Shown in pieces: positions 55,416-64,000 of a DNA stretch of 64,000 nucleotides; within the stretch, counting starts at the first letter, position 1, and each line of letters opens with the position of its first letter. The notes beneath the pieces were generated by a model. That model did no database searches. It was not told where the DNA came from and worked only from the letters and a program-made list of their open reading frames with translations. A program made the position numbers and the translations under genes. Where the stretch lies: the NCBI RefSeq assembly GCF_004801315.1, contig NZ_SSNW01000005.1:69193-133192 (forward strand), given 5' to 3'. The DNA is from Deinococcus sp. Arct2-2. Lineage in GTDB: Bacteria > Deinococcota > Deinococci > Deinococcales > Deinococcaceae.

Positions 55416-56165
55416 GTGAGTGACCTGCCCGTTCCGCTGCCTGCTGTGTTGCCGCCCACCGACGTCCACACCGACCTAGAGCGCCGCATTCTGGACGCCG
55501 TGCGCCGGGGGGCCAGCATGGAAGACATCGCGGGCCTCAAAAACGCCGATGTGCAGACGCCGGAAGCGGCGATTCAGGCTCTCAAGGACGGCAACGCCCG
55601 CTTCTTTTCGGGGCAGGGGGGCAACCCGGACGTGGGGGCCAACCAGCGCCGCGCCCAGATCATGCGCCAGACGCCCTACGCGGCCATTTTGGCGTGCAGC
55701 GATAGCCGCGTGCCTGTAGAACTGGTCTTCGATCAGGGATTGGGCCAACTGTTCGTGATCCGCGTGGCGGGCAACGTGGTGGGCGAATCGGGCCTCGGCA
55801 CGCTGGAATACGCCATCAAGCATCTGGATATTCAACTGATCATGGTGCTAGGCCACGAGGGCTGCGGCGCGGTGGCAGCGGCCCTGTTGCCCCCCGAAGT
55901 GGTGGCGCAGGAACCCGAACATTTGCGGAAACTGATCGAGAAAATCCAGCCTTGTGTCAGCAATATGCCGCCTATACGCGACAAAAAAGCCCGGATGCGT
56001 GAGGCGGTGCTGAACAACGTGCGCTATCAGGCCGATATGCTGCGCCACACGCCCTACATCGCGGCCTCGGAGCAGTCAGGCCGAATCCGTGTGATCGGTG
56101 CGTTCTACGAAATCGGCTCCGGCGCAGTGGATTTCTTGACCGAGGAAGAAGATTTGCGGGTGTAA
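55416..56165 (+). CDS. Beta-carbonic anhydrase
   Basis: A 249-residue zinc enzyme that hydrates CO2. Zinc ligands: Cys94 in [17 protein letters not shown] (with the conserved Asp-Arg dyad), then His and Cys in [34 protein letters not shown] and MVLGHEGCG (parts) match the family. The N-terminal 75 residues are extra. The start is a GTG, following TAGCCG; it lies 90 bases past icd on the same strand. It may supply bicarbonate for carboxylases. Confidence 0.95.
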   Translation: MSDLPVPLPAVLPPTDVHTDLERRILDAVRRGASMEDIAGLKNADVQTPEAAIQALKDGNARFFSGQGGNPDVGANQRRAQIMRQTPYAAILACSDSRVPVELVFDQGLGQLFVIRVAGNVVGESGLGTLEYAIKHLDIQLIMVLGHEGCGAVAAALLPPEVVAQEPEHLRKLIEKIQPCVSNMPPIRDKKARMREAVLNNVRYQADMLRHTPYIAASEQSGRIRVIGAFYEIGSGAVDFLTEEEDLRV

Positions 56166-56203
56166 AGCAGTGAAAAGAGCCGTCTTTGAGTTGGTTTTGC
56201 CTA

Positions 56204-56623
56204 TCACAACAGACGGACTCCGGCAATAGTAAGCAAAATCAACACCCCTATCAGGAGTAGTAGCTTGGGGGTCAAGCTGCCCTGTGCATCATTGGCATCC
56301 AGTTCAGCGTCCGTGGCGTACTTAAACCCGTATACGGCGTCGTAATGCAAGTAGCTGCCTACGATGCCCACGCCCCAGCCGATCAAGGGGGAAGTGAGTG
56401 CAGCCAGAAGAAACAGGCCAACAATCCAGAGCAAGCCCCATGCTGCTGAGCGCGTCCACAGCAGATTGAGACCGGGTAGAAGCACCCCTAAAACCACGCC
56501 AACCCAATAATTGGGACGCTGCTCTAATCTTTGCTCGTCTTCAAGTTCATCTCTGATTTGCAAACGGGCCACTTCCTCAGCCCGAATAAGGGCACGAGTA
56601 GCGTCATTCACTTGTTCAGGCAT
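56204..56623 (-). CDS. Membrane protein with three or four hydrophobic segments
   Basis: About 139 residues from an ATG at 56623 (MPEQVNDATRALIRAEEVAR). An acidic helical cytoplasmic N-terminus (LQIRDELEDEQRLEQ) is followed by membrane segments at about 45-60, 63-82, 85-100 and 120-139 (LLLIGVLILLTIAGV). No recognised family. Rpm-type neighbours do not explain it. It is convergent with the carbonic anhydrase. Confidence 0.65.
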   Translation of the reverse strand: MPEQVNDATRALIRAEEVARLQIRDELEDEQRLEQRPNYWVGVVLGVLLPGLNLLWTRSAAWGLLWIVGLFLLAALTSPLIGWGVGIVGSYLHYDAVYGFKYATDAELDANDAQGSLTPKLLLLIGVLILLTIAGVRLL

Positions 56624-56725
56624 GCTCTCACGGTACATGAGGCGAGTGTCAGAGCAACCAAGATTTGCCGCCGCATAGGGGTGGCTAGTCTTACAAGAGC
56701 TTCAATAAAGGTTGTCCCAAACAGC

Positions 56726-56746
56726 AAAAACCCCCCGGAGTGGGGG
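56726..56746 (-). terminator. Rho-independent terminator of rpmF
   Basis: On the minus strand CCCCCC-AC-TCC-GGGGGG followed by TTTTT (bases 56726-56730 are AAAAA on plus). It begins 27 bases after the rpmF stop. Confidence 0.8.
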
Positions 56747-56770
56747 GCAATTACTTTTTGAAGTCTGACC

Positions 56771-56953
<183 letters not shown>

Positions 56954-57164
56954 GTTGGATGCTCCTTGGGCCGCTCGGCGTGTCTCGCCGGGGCGCGCTC
57001 TGCCCGCCGGGGTTGCGTGCTGGTGTGCCGGAGGGCGCGGCCAACATCGGGCGGAAGAGACAACAGGCGGGAGTATAGCACGCCGCGCCTGTTGGGGGTT
57101 TGGAGTGCAGAACAGCATTGGTGACTAGCCCCCCGTTGTAGTGCTGCCCGCTACAGTGCAGGGC

Positions 57165-57812
57165 GTGCACGAACTGATTCCGCCCGTCACGTTGGCATTG
57201 GGCCTGCGCCTGCTGGATTTGCTGGGCATCTTGGCCTTCAGCATGTCGGGGGCGCTGTTGGGCGTCCGCAAACGCTTCGACTTGTTCGGCGTCATGGTGC
57301 TGGGCTGCGTTACAGCGGTGGGCGGCGGGGCCATCCGGGACACCCTCACGGGCCAAACGCCGCCCCTGTTTCTGCGCGATGAAACCTACCTGTGGGTAGC
57401 CCTCGCCGGGGCAGGTTTGGCCTTCGTCTTCGGAGAACGGTTGGCCCGCTTCGAGCGCACCCTCAATATTTTCGACACGGTGGGGCTGGCCTTGTTTGCC
57501 GCGTCGGGCGCAATCGGGGCCATCAATTTCGGGCTGGGGCCGTTGGGCGTCATCTTCGTGGGCATGCTCAGCGGCGTGGGCGGCGGCATCATCCGCGACC
57601 TGATCGCCAACGAGGTGCCGGAAGTCATGTACCGCCGTGACCAGTTGTATGCCACTGCTGCGGCGCTCGGTGCGTTGGCGGTGTTGCTGCTATATCCGCA
57701 CGTTACGCCGTTTCAGGCGCAGTTGGCGGGGGCGTTGGTGGTTATCGTGCTGCGCTGGGTGTCTCGGCGGGGGTGGGTTCAGCTTCCGGTTCGGCGGTTG
57801 CCGGGGGGATAG
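57165..57812 (+). CDS. TRIC-type trimeric cation channel protein (UPF0126)
   Basis: About 215 residues with seven hydrophobic segments and two pseudo-repeats, the layout of bacterial TRIC channels: LRLLDLLGILAFSMSGALLGVRKRFDLFGVMVLGCVTAVGGGAIRDTLTG and VGLALFAASGAIGAINFGLGPLGVIFVGMLSGVGGGIIRDLIANEVP (shown in parts: GGGAIRD, GGGIIRDLIANEVP). The GGGxxRD loops are the family mark. The start is GTG at 57165, with GTG 57141 as a second choice. It is divergent from rpmF. Confidence 0.88.
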   Translation: MHELIPPVTLALGLRLLDLLGILAFSMSGALLGVRKRFDLFGVMVLGCVTAVGGGAIRDTLTGQTPPLFLRDETYLWVALAGAGLAFVFGERLARFERTLNIFDTVGLALFAASGAIGAINFGLGPLGVIFVGMLSGVGGGIIRDLIANEVPEVMYRRDQLYATAAALGALAVLLLYPHVTPFQAQLAGALVVIVLRWVSRRGWVQLPVRRLPGG

Positions 57813-57871
57813 GGTTTGGGCTTGCCGCTCGGTTTCGTTGGGTTTGAAACAGGGTTTCTGGCTTTCTCCCA

Positions 57872-58175
57872 CGTTGGATTCCCCCACCCCCCAGCCCCCG
57901 CCCCCAAAGGGTGCAGGGGAGTTGTCGCTCCGCTGAGGAGGATTCATCTTGTCGCCTCCAAACTCGGCTGAATCGTTCACCTGAAGCGGAACTGCCAATC
58001 GTCTTTAAGCTGGAATTGGCCCGCCCACTGCGTGGACGACGGCCTCACATGGAATTGGCCGGGAACGATTTGAGGTGGCGGTGGCTGGTTTTAGCTCCCT
58101 CTCCCCTTGCGGGGGACTCGCAGAGCTGCGAAGCAGAGGGTTAGGGAGGGGGTGAGTGAGCTTTAGCGATTGCCC
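57872..58175 (+). repeat. Type I dispersed repeat, copy F
   Basis: CACGTTGGATTCCCCCACCCC, CAGCCCCCGCCCCCAAAGG, GGATTCATCTTGTCGC, CGTTCACCTGAAGCGGAACT, TGGAATTGGCCC, GACGACGGCCTCACATG, then CAGAGCTGCGAAGCAGAGGG and GAGTGAGCTTTAGCGATTGC. It fills the gap between the TRIC gene and the photolyase; no gene inside. Confidence 0.85.
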
Positions 58176-58238
58176 TCCTCGCCATCCCAGCACCATTCCT
58201 CACCATCCTGCCCAACCCCTACGCGGCACAATCGGCAC

Positions 58239-59591
58239 ATGATTCATGAGTCACGGGTGCAACTGCTGCGGGCGGGCGGGCCGGACAGCAAAGGCAGTTT
58301 TGTGCTGCTGTGGGTGCAGGCCAGCGTGCGCGTCACCGACAATCACGCGCTGGAGTATGCGGTTCGGGAGGCCAACCGACTTGGGCTGCCCCTTGCCGCC
58401 GTATTCGGCCTCACACCCAGCTTTCCGGAGGCCAATGGCCGCCATTACCAGTTTTTGCTGGAAGGCCTGCGTGACCTCTCGGCGGGCTTGGCGGCACGCG
58501 GGATTCCCTTCAGCGTGCGCCTCGGCTCTCCGCCCGATGTGGTGCTGGCGGCCTCGGCGGGCGCGGCGGTAGTGGTCACAGACCGGGGATATCTGCGGAT
58601 TCAGCGGGCGTGGCGGGAAGATTTGGCCCAGCGCCTCGGCGTGCCTCTGGTACAGGTGGAATCTGAAGCCCTGATTCCTGTGCAGACCACCAGCCCCAAG
58701 CAGGAATACGCCGCCCGCACCATTCGGCCCAAGATTCACCGCCTCTGGCACGATTATTTTGTACCGCTGGAAACGCACGACCTGAAGCGGAAGGGGCAGG
58801 ACTGGCCCACCGATCTCGATTTGCCCCAATTGGATGTCTCTGATCCCTCGGCCACCGTCAAGACCCTGCCGCTGGATTTCAGTGTGCCACCGGGCTGGGA
58901 AGCGGGCGGAGAAGTGGCCGCCCTTGCCCGCCTGAGCGCCTTCGTGGGCCAGCAACTCGCCGGGTATGCCTACACCCGCAACGATCCCACGCAGGACGGC
59001 AGCAGCCGCCTCAGCGCCTTTCTGCATTACGGGCAGCTCTCGCCCCTGACGGCTGCACTGGCCGCCCGCGAACATGGTGGGCCGGGAGCCGACACCTTTT
59101 TGGAAGAATTGATCGTGCGGCGCGAACTGAGTTTCAACCTGTGCCAGTACAACCCGCACTACGACACCTACGACGGCGTACCTGATTGGGCACGGAAAAC
59201 TCTGGAAGAACACGCCGGAGACAAGCGCGAAGCCCTGTATACCCGCGAGCAACTTGACCGCGCCGAAACGCATGATCCCTACTGGAACGCCTCGCAAAAC
59301 GAGATGGTCAGAACGGGCCGGATGCACAACTACATGCGGATGTATTGGGGCAAAAAGGTCTTGGAATGGACGGAAACGCCGCGTGAGGCGCACGCCCACC
59401 TGATCGCCCTCAACAACCGCTACGAGCAAGATGGCCGCAACGCCAACAGTTTCGCAGGCATCAGTTGGGTGTTTGGGCTGCATGACCGTCCGTGGACACG
59501 TCGCCCGATTTTTGGCACGGTCCGCTACATGAATGCAGGGGGCCTGAAGCGCAAATTTGACATAGAAACGTATGCGCGGCGGTGGGCGTAG
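58239..59591 (+). CDS. Class II CPD photolyase
   Basis: A 450-residue flavoprotein of the class II photolyase subgroup that repairs cyclobutane pyrimidine dimers using blue light. The alpha/beta domain (SVRVTDNHALEYAVREANRLGLPL), LTDRGYLRIQRAWREDLAQRLGVPLVQVE and the FAD domain are clear; DTFLEELIVRRELSFNLCQYNPHYDTY and RTGRMHNYMRMYWGKKVLEW are family hallmarks (shown in parts: RRELSFNLCQYN, MHNYMRMYWGKKVLEW). The ATG at 58239 is preferred to one in the repeat. D. radiodurans is not known to photoreactivate, so its presence is of interest. Confidence 0.93.
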   Translation: MIHESRVQLLRAGGPDSKGSFVLLWVQASVRVTDNHALEYAVREANRLGLPLAAVFGLTPSFPEANGRHYQFLLEGLRDLSAGLAARGIPFSVRLGSPPDVVLAASAGAAVVVTDRGYLRIQRAWREDLAQRLGVPLVQVESEALIPVQTTSPKQEYAARTIRPKIHRLWHDYFVPLETHDLKRKGQDWPTDLDLPQLDVSDPSATVKTLPLDFSVPPGWEAGGEVAALARLSAFVGQQLAGYAYTRNDPTQDGSSRLSAFLHYGQLSPLTAALAAREHGGPGADTFLEELIVRRELSFNLCQYNPHYDTYDGVPDWARKTLEEHAGDKREALYTREQLDRAETHDPYWNASQNEMVRTGRMHNYMRMYWGKKVLEWTETPREAHAHLIALNNRYEQDGRNANSFAGISWVFGLHDRPWTRRPIFGTVRYMNAGGLKRKFDIETYARRWA

Positions 59592-59610
59592 AAGGTTGGA
59601 GCTGCGTGTA

Positions 59611-59710
59611 AACCCCCCAGTCTGCTTCGCAGCCAGCCCCCTTAAAGGGGAGCGCAACAGCTTTTGTCCTCCCCTCTAAGGGGGGGCGTTGCAGAGCAAC
59701 GGGGGGGTTC
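59611..59710 (+). repeat. Type II dispersed repeat, copy 4
   Basis: AACCCCCCAGTCTGCTTCGC, AGCCAGCCCCCTTAAAGGGG, AGCGCAAC, CTCCCCTCTAAGGGGGGGCG and AGAGCAACGGGGGGGTT. It is the shortest copy and lies between the photolyase and trmH. Confidence 0.85.
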
Positions 59711-59753
59711 GCCCATCAACTCAACTCCCCAAGTGCGTTACCCTAGCCCCCTG

Positions 59754-60422
59754 ATGACGCCGGAGCGATACCACAAAATTATGCGGGTGTTGGGCAAGCG
59801 CCAGCCCACGCTCAGTGTCCTGATGGACGAAGTGAACAAGCCCCACAATTTCAGCGCCATCCTGCGAACCTGCGATGCGGTGGGCGTACTGACGGCCCAC
59901 GCCGTACCGCCCAAAAGTGGCGAGATGCCCAGCTTCGGCTCCAGCGCTTACGAGGCCACGTCGGGCAGCGCCCACAAATGGGTAAGGGTGCAGCCACACG
60001 CAGACGCCGTGAGTGCCGTGCGCGAGTTGCAGGCTCAGGGCGTGCAGGTCTTGGCCACCCACCTCAGCCAGCGCAGCGTGGACTACCGCACCCCTGATTA
60101 CACCCAGCCTACCTGCGTGCTGTTGGGTGCAGAAAAATGGGGTGTGTCGGACGCGGCGGCAGAAGCGGCAGACGGCAATATCATCATCCCGATGTTTGGA
60201 ATGGTGCAGAGCCTGAACGTGTCGGTGGCGGCGGCCACCATCTTGTTTGAAGCCCAACGCCAACGCCTGAGCGCCGGAATGTACGACACGCCCCAACTTG
60301 CGCCGGACGCCTTGGCCCGCGCCGCCTTCGAGTGGGGCTACCCCGACTTAGCGGCAGGCTACCGCGAACGTGGCGAGGCGTATCCGGCGCTGGATGAAGA
60401 AGGCCAGTTTGTACGGACTTAA
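59754..60422 (+). CDS. trmH: tRNA (guanosine-2'-O-)-methyltransferase TrmH
   Basis: A 222-residue SPOUT methyltransferase that methylates G18 of tRNA. The N-terminal [56 protein letters not shown] and [29 protein letters not shown] (shown in part: [20 protein letters not shown]) are the trefoil-knot signatures. The ATG at 59754 gives the family N-terminus. Nothing unusual. Confidence 0.93.
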   Translation: MTPERYHKIMRVLGKRQPTLSVLMDEVNKPHNFSAILRTCDAVGVLTAHAVPPKSGEMPSFGSSAYEATSGSAHKWVRVQPHADAVSAVRELQAQGVQVLATHLSQRSVDYRTPDYTQPTCVLLGAEKWGVSDAAAEAADGNIIIPMFGMVQSLNVSVAAATILFEAQRQRLSAGMYDTPQLAPDALARAAFEWGYPDLAAGYRERGEAYPALDEEGQFVRT

Positions 60423-60431
60423 TAATTAAAG

Positions 60432-60542
60432 CCCTCCCTCTTGAGGGGGACTCGCAGAGCTGCACAGCAGTGGGTTGGGAGGGGGTGAGTGAGCGAAGCG
60501 ATTGCCTCGCTTAGACCCTCAGACCCTAGACCCTTAGACTCC
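60432..60542 (+). repeat. Partial type I repeat, copy G
   Basis: Only the 3' blocks are present: CCTCCCTCTTGAGGGGGACT, CGCAGAGCTGCACAGCAGTG, GAGTGAGCGAAGCGATTGCC, CAGACCCTAGACCCTTAGAC. It lies between trmH and apgM. Confidence 0.7.
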
Positions 60543-60624
60543 CCTAGACTCCCCGCAACCCTTAAACGGCCTCCCCCTAGACCCCTGACCGCCCCCTGAG
60601 GGTGTACAGGTTACACTTTCCCCC

Positions 60625-61857
60625 ATGAGCGATCTTCTGGATACCGTGCGCGGGCTGGCCAAGAAAACCGACAGCAAAATCTTGATGGTAGTGCTGGACG
60701 GCATCGGCGGTCTTCCCCTGACCCCCAATGGCGACACCGAGCTTGCCACCGCCAAAACACCGAATCTGGACGCGCTGGCGGCGGCTTCGCAGCTTGGGCT
60801 GGCCGAACTGGTGGGCGCGGGCATCACCCCCGGCAGCGGCCCCGGCCACCTGAGCTTGTTTGGCTACGATCCGCTGCATTACGTGGTGGGGCGCGGCGCT
60901 CTAAGTGCCGTGGGCATTGGCGTGAAGTTGGGTGCAGGCGATGTGGCCGTGCGCGGAAACTTTGCCACCCTCGGCGCGGGCCGAATCGTAGATGACCGCC
61001 GCGCCGGACGCCCCAGCGACGAGAAGAACGTGGAAATCGTCGCCAAGCTGCGTGAAGCCATTGCCGAAATCGACGGTACGCCTGTGGAGATCTACACCGA
61101 ATCCGAACACCGTTTTGTAGTGGTCTTCCGCGCAGTAGGTGGCGTGCCACTCGGCGCAAATATCAGCGACGTAGACCCCCAAGACACGGGCGTGCAGCCT
61201 ATGACGGCAGTCGCCCATGACGAAGCCGGGGCCAAAACTGCTCACTTGGTCAATACCTTCGTGGCCCGTGCTGAAGCCGCCCTCAGCGCCGAAGCTCAAG
61301 TCAATGGCGTGCTGTTCCGTGGCTACAGCGACGTGCCTCACTTCCCGTCCTTCGACGCCGCCTACCAGTTGCGGGCCGCCTGCATCGCCAGCTATCCCAT
61401 GTACAAGGGCCTCGCCAGTTTGGTGGGCATGGACGTGCTCCCCGTAGAAGGCCACGAAGACGCGCTGGAAGGCAAAGTCGCCGCCCTGACCGAGAACTGG
61501 GCCAAGTACGACTTCTTTTACTTCCACGTGAAAAAGACCGATTCCACGGGCGAAGACGGCGATTTTGCCGCCAAAGTCAAGAAGATCGAGCTGTTCGATG
61601 CGCTGCTGCCTCGACTCTTGGCCCTCAGGCCGGATGTGCTGTGCATCGTGGGCGATCACTCCACGCCCAGCAAGCTCGCCAGCCACTCTTGGCACCCCGT
61701 GCCGCTGCTGATTCACAGCGAGCATGGCCGCAAGGATTACGCCAACCGCTACACCGAAGAAGAAGCGGGCCGGGGCAGCCTCGGCCTCCGCAAAGGCACG
61801 GACATCATGCCGATGCTGATGGCGAACGCGCTGAAACTGAATAAATACGGGGCGTAA
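60625..61857 (+). CDS. apgM: 2,3-bisphosphoglycerate-independent phosphoglycerate mutase, archaeal type
   Basis: A 410-residue enzyme of glycolysis that interconverts 3- and 2-phosphoglycerate. It matches the ApgM subgroup: [28 protein letters not shown] (shown in part: [10 protein letters not shown]), the nucleophile region [30 protein letters not shown], the Cys- and metal-rich [17 protein letters not shown] and [23 protein letters not shown] (in part: [19 protein letters not shown]). ATG at 60625 follows a TTTCCCCC region. Confidence 0.93.
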   Translation: MSDLLDTVRGLAKKTDSKILMVVLDGIGGLPLTPNGDTELATAKTPNLDALAAASQLGLAELVGAGITPGSGPGHLSLFGYDPLHYVVGRGALSAVGIGVKLGAGDVAVRGNFATLGAGRIVDDRRAGRPSDEKNVEIVAKLREAIAEIDGTPVEIYTESEHRFVVVFRAVGGVPLGANISDVDPQDTGVQPMTAVAHDEAGAKTAHLVNTFVARAEAALSAEAQVNGVLFRGYSDVPHFPSFDAAYQLRAACIASYPMYKGLASLVGMDVLPVEGHEDALEGKVAALTENWAKYDFFYFHVKKTDSTGEDGDFAAKVKKIELFDALLPRLLALRPDVLCIVGDHSTPSKLASHSWHPVPLLIHSEHGRKDYANRYTEEEAGRGSLGLRKGTDIMPMLMANALKLNKYGA

Positions 61858-61881
61858 ACAAGCTGTAAGTGGTGAGTGGGT

Positions 61882-61927
61882 GAAGGGCTTGGAACTTTGT
61901 GGTTCTGGCCCTTCCGCCCACTTTTTT
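61882..61927 (+). terminator. Terminator after apgM
   Basis: GAAGGGC (61882-61888) and GCCCTTC (61908-61914) with an inner GGAAC/GTTC pairing, followed by TTTTTT at 61922-61927. Confidence 0.65.
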
Positions 61928-61952
61928 GGTACGGGTTAGGGTTTTTGGCCTT

Positions 61953-63098
61953 CTACCCTTCCAAAAAGTCCGTAATCACCTTGTTCAGCGCCCACCAGCC
62001 TTGAGGTGTGGCCCGCAACGTGTCGCCTTCTAAGGCCAACAAGCCCCGCGCTAGGTTGGCCTTGATCGGTTTGGCGTAGCGGCTCTCTACATCTAGCCCG
62101 CTGCGGCGTGTCAGGTCACTCAGGCTGATTCCGCGCTGCACCCGCAATCCCATGAACAGGGCGTCGGTGACGTATTCCTCGGCATCTATGGGTTGCGCCT
62201 CACCCTCTGCGCCTGTTAGCCATTCGTGCAAGTGGGGATTGGTGCGGCGTTGGCCTAACAATTCTGCCTCACCTGCCGCTGGGTAGTGACCCGCCGCCCC
62301 CGGCCCCAAGCCCAGATAAAAGCGGTTGCCCCAATACGCCAAATTGTGCCGCGACTGCTGACCGGGCCGCGCATAATTGCTGATCTCGTAGCGGTCAAAG
62401 CCGTGTGCGGTCAGCAACTCCTCGGTGCGCTCGAAGCCTGCGCGTTCATCGTCTTCTTCTACGGTTACGCCCCGGCGGGCAAACTCGGTGCCGGGTTCGA
62501 TGGTCAGGGTGTACGCGCTGATATGACCCACGCCCAGCGCGACTAGTCCGGCAATATCGGCCTCTAGCGGCTGCCCCGGCACAGCGGTAATCAGGTCGCC
62601 GCTGACCCGGAATCCAGCGTCAATGAGGGTGGTCACGGCGGCCTTGGCCTGCGCCGAATCGTGGGTGCGGCCCAAGAATTTCAGGGTGGCGTCATCCAAA
62701 CACTGCACGCCCACCGACGCCCGGTCTATGCCCAACCCGCGCCACAGGGCTGCCCGTTCGGGGTTCACGGTGCCCGGATTGATTTCCAGCGTGTTCTCCA
62801 CCTTGCCCCAGCCCAGATGCCGCCGCACGCTGCCCACCAACGCCGTAATTTCTGCATCACGCAAAAAACTGGGAGTACCGCCGCCCAGATACACCGTGTC
62901 TAGGTCAATGTCGTAGCGGGCCGCCAACTCTGCCGCCTCGGTTTCTACCCGTTCCAGATAGGCTTCCACCAATCCCGCCCGCCGCGTCAGCACATGAAAA
63001 TCGCAGTAGGGGCAAATGCTGGGGCAAAACGGCACATGCACGTAGAGGTGCCGAATCGTGGAATCGAGCGAAGGAAGAGAAGAAACCGGGGCAATCAC
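61953..63098 (-). CDS. hemW: HemW-type radical SAM protein
   Basis: A 381-residue radical SAM protein. [11 protein letters not shown] is the CxxxCxxC iron-sulfur cluster motif; [41 protein letters not shown] and [15 protein letters not shown] are the HemW/HemN-like hallmarks. HemW is a heme chaperone rather than a true coproporphyrinogen oxidase. A longer frame from 63293 would cross the mobile-element relic at 63152, so GTG at 63098 or a later start is taken; no clear ribosome-binding site is seen. It is convergent with apgM. Confidence 0.9.
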   Translation of the reverse strand: MIAPVSSLPSLDSTIRHLYVHVPFCPSICPYCDFHVLTRRAGLVEAYLERVETEAAELAARYDIDLDTVYLGGGTPSFLRDAEITALVGSVRRHLGWGKVENTLEINPGTVNPERAALWRGLGIDRASVGVQCLDDATLKFLGRTHDSAQAKAAVTTLIDAGFRVSGDLITAVPGQPLEADIAGLVALGVGHISAYTLTIEPGTEFARRGVTVEEDDERAGFERTEELLTAHGFDRYEISNYARPGQQSRHNLAYWGNRFYLGLGPGAAGHYPAAGEAELLGQRRTNPHLHEWLTGAEGEAQPIDAEEYVTDALFMGLRVQRGISLSDLTRRSGLDVESRYAKPIKANLARGLLALEGDTLRATPQGWWALNKVITDFLEG

Positions 63099-63151
63099 CT
63101 CAGGAGTGTAGGTGCAGCGGGCGGGGGAGAGGTAGGCCGGGATTGCTTTTA

Positions 63152-63263
63152 GCGCATTCGTCAACAGTGTCGTTGGTGTTGACCGAACGAACTTGCAAAG
63201 CTGCGAAGCAGAGTGAGTGACGTTGAGGGAGCAGTTGAAACGCTGCAACTCGGACAAATGCTC
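63152..63263 (-). mobile_element. 112-base miniature relic of the IS630 at 27116
   Basis: GCGCATTCGTCA (63152-63163) and GGACAAATGCTC (63252-63263) are imperfect inverted repeats (9 of 12) whose right end matches the IS630 end TGACAAATGCTC at 28089-28100 in 11 of 12 positions. TA flanks both ends (63150-63151 and 63264-63265), as in that element. The interior holds no frame and contains CAAAGCTGCGAAGCAGAG, related to the type I repeat. It lies between hemW and the next gene. A MITE of this IS is the best reading. Confidence 0.7.
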
Positions 63264-63748
63264 TAGCGGCCATGCGGCGTGCCGTCCATCCAAGCTTCTA
63301 GCGTCTTGGCGAGGTCTACGGCGCTGACAACGACAACAGGAATCCCCGCGCTGGCTGCAGCACTGGCGGCTTCGTTCACGCCGTGTTCAGCGCTGCTCTG
63401 TAGGGCACTCACCCAAGCTGGAAGGGAACCGCCCTCGCGGTAGCTCAGGCCATCAGTCTCTATTTCTTGCTCCGAAACGCTGACGGCTGGCCCGCCCGAC
63501 AAGTCTTGTTCGGCCACTACCAGCACGCCATATGGGTTCTGTTCCGCTATGGCCGAAAGCAAAGGCGTCACGCCCTGATGCACCAGAAATTCTGCGCGGC
63601 CTTTGCCGTCTACAGCTTGCAAGGCGTCTGGCACGGCTGCGGCTTGGTCTGCTGGGGCCGCGATGAGCCACACCTGCCCGCCCACTCGTCCTTCAAACCT
63701 TGCCCGGACGCTGCCGTAGATGTCTGTCCAACTGCCTGTGAGTTCCAT
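63263..63748 (-). CDS. Protein of unknown function, 3' end at the miniature element
   Basis: A 161-residue acidic, Ala-rich protein starting [20 protein letters not shown] and containing [37 protein letters not shown] and [20 protein letters not shown]. No domain is recognised. The TAG stop is formed at the TA target site (63264-63265) of the miniature element; without the element the next codon would read TAA, so the product would be unchanged. ATG at 63748; GGAACT upstream is weak. Confidence 0.6.
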   Translation of the reverse strand: MELTGSWTDIYGSVRARFEGRVGGQVWLIAAPADQAAAVPDALQAVDGKGRAEFLVHQGVTPLLSAIAEQNPYGVLVVAEQDLSGGPAVSVSEQEIETDGLSYREGGSLPAWVSALQSSAEHGVNEAASAAASAGIPVVVVSAVDLAKTLEAWMDGTPHGR

Positions 63749-63872
63749 TTTAGGAGCATAAAAGATTCGTGCGGGGCTGCGACAAGATCAGCGCGAAACT
63801 ACTTGAATGCGTGTCAGACGGCATTCTCTGATGTCGGCGTTCACCAACCCTGATACGGCTCGGGTAAGGGGT

Positions 63873-63901
63873 TGACAGATCGGGCTTTGGCCTGTAATCT
63901 T
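63873..63901 (+). promoter_or_regulatory. Strong sigma-70-type promoter at the right edge
   Basis: TTGACA (63873-63878), 17 bases, TAATCT (63896-63901). It lies 27 bases before the ATG of the 19-residue frame at 63928. Confidence 0.7.
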
Positions 63902-63927
63902 TCTGAGCCTCAAGAGAGGCGGGACGC

Positions 63928-63987
63928 ATGACAAGTGAAGAGCATACGAGAACAGGGTTGCCTGACAGGGCAATCTCAGCGGGTTGA
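63928..63987 (+). CDS. Possible 19-residue leader peptide or start of an interrupted gene
   Basis: ATG at 63928, after GAGAGGCGGGACGC, encodes MTSEEHTRTGLPDRAISAG and ends TGA at 63985-63987. It follows the good promoter at 63873. The window ends 13 bases later, so it may be a short upstream ORF of a gene beyond the edge, or a frame broken near its start. Confidence 0.3.
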   Translation: MTSEEHTRTGLPDRAISAG

Positions 63988-64000
63988 CAGTGATGTCGAT

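Noticed and set aside
58251..59657. A 468-codon minus-strand frame opposite the photolyase
   Set aside because: Antisense shadow of a well-supported gene; no start signal or domain.
63099..63293. Start of hemW at 63293
   Set aside because: The added N-terminus would cross the miniature element and resembles no HemW; a start near 63098 fits the family.

Overview
The window reads as a chromosomal segment of a Deinococcus-type bacterium (phylum Deinococcota). This rests on recognisable proteins rather than a database search: a GC-rich, gene-dense layout; an OmpR-type regulator (49202-49879) that closely resembles what I remember of D. radiodurans DrRRA; a Dps with a lysine-rich N-terminal tail; a ~500-residue Thermus-type NADP isocitrate dehydrogenase; an archaeal-type phosphoglycerate mutase; a UbiA/MqnP-like prenyltransferase; and many small dispersed intergenic repeats. 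No rRNA, CRISPR array, prophage or plasmid-type replication gene is visible. I cannot name the species.

Layout. 1-4.9 kb: the 5' part of a leucine-rich-repeat protein, then a DUF11/SdrD-B surface protein whose signal peptide is broken by an amber codon, flanked by two related P-loop kinases, then a membrane protein. 5-9.6 kb: groES-groEL, divergent from a two-gene unit made of a GGDEF protein with a ribbon-helix-helix tail and a deaminase-Nudix-methyltransferase fusion. 9.7-12.5 kb: a secreted protein and a two-component system. 12.8-17.9 kb: S66 peptidase, acetyltransferase-nitrilase pair, a metalloenzyme, a dense cluster of DnaA boxes, and trpF. 18-22.6 kb: cobT, a cobA-hemD fusion, and a GAF/HD-GYP protein. 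23-29.9 kb: TPR protein, ispD-ubiX, cytochrome P450, an IS630-type element, a ComEC-like hydrolase and a DUF3006 protein. 30-36.4 kb: two ABC exporter halves, a decayed IS630 relative inserted in a small gene, and an MFS transporter. 36.7-44 kb: FMN reductase, MBL hydrolase, dps, DUF4385, a candidate short RNA, mobA, aldehyde dehydrogenase, mgsA, a PP2C phosphatase and tRNA-Arg(CCT). 44-50.6 kb: lpdA, coaBC, argR, a second two-component system and a class III cyclase. 50.8-64 kb: UbiA/MqnP, a winged-helix regulator divergent from icd, carbonic anhydrase, rpmF, a TRIC channel, a class II photolyase, trmH, apgM, hemW and a small promoter-proximal ORF at the edge.

How the genes fit together. Most of the window is housekeeping: chaperonin, cofactor and tetrapyrrole synthesis, isoprenoid and menaquinone steps, central carbon metabolism and stress protection. 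Second-messenger and phospho-signalling genes are frequent: a GGDEF protein, an HD-GYP protein, a nucleotide cyclase, two histidine kinase/regulator pairs and a PP2C phosphatase. The most unusual unit is 7.3-9.6 kb, where a predicted c-di-GMP synthase carrying its own DNA-binding domain is translationally coupled to a three-domain nucleotide-type enzyme, with a palindromic candidate operator just upstream.

Between genes there are three families of dispersed repeats: ~300 bp type I, ~110 bp type II, and ~30 bp type III 'GTGAGTGG' repeats. There are also two IS630-type elements with TA target duplications, a 112-bp miniature relative of the first, and a ~180-bp inverted-repeat element. Several gene ends and one interdomain linker are built from these repeats. 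Starts were chosen by eye from codon context and family length; several are alternatives and are marked so.
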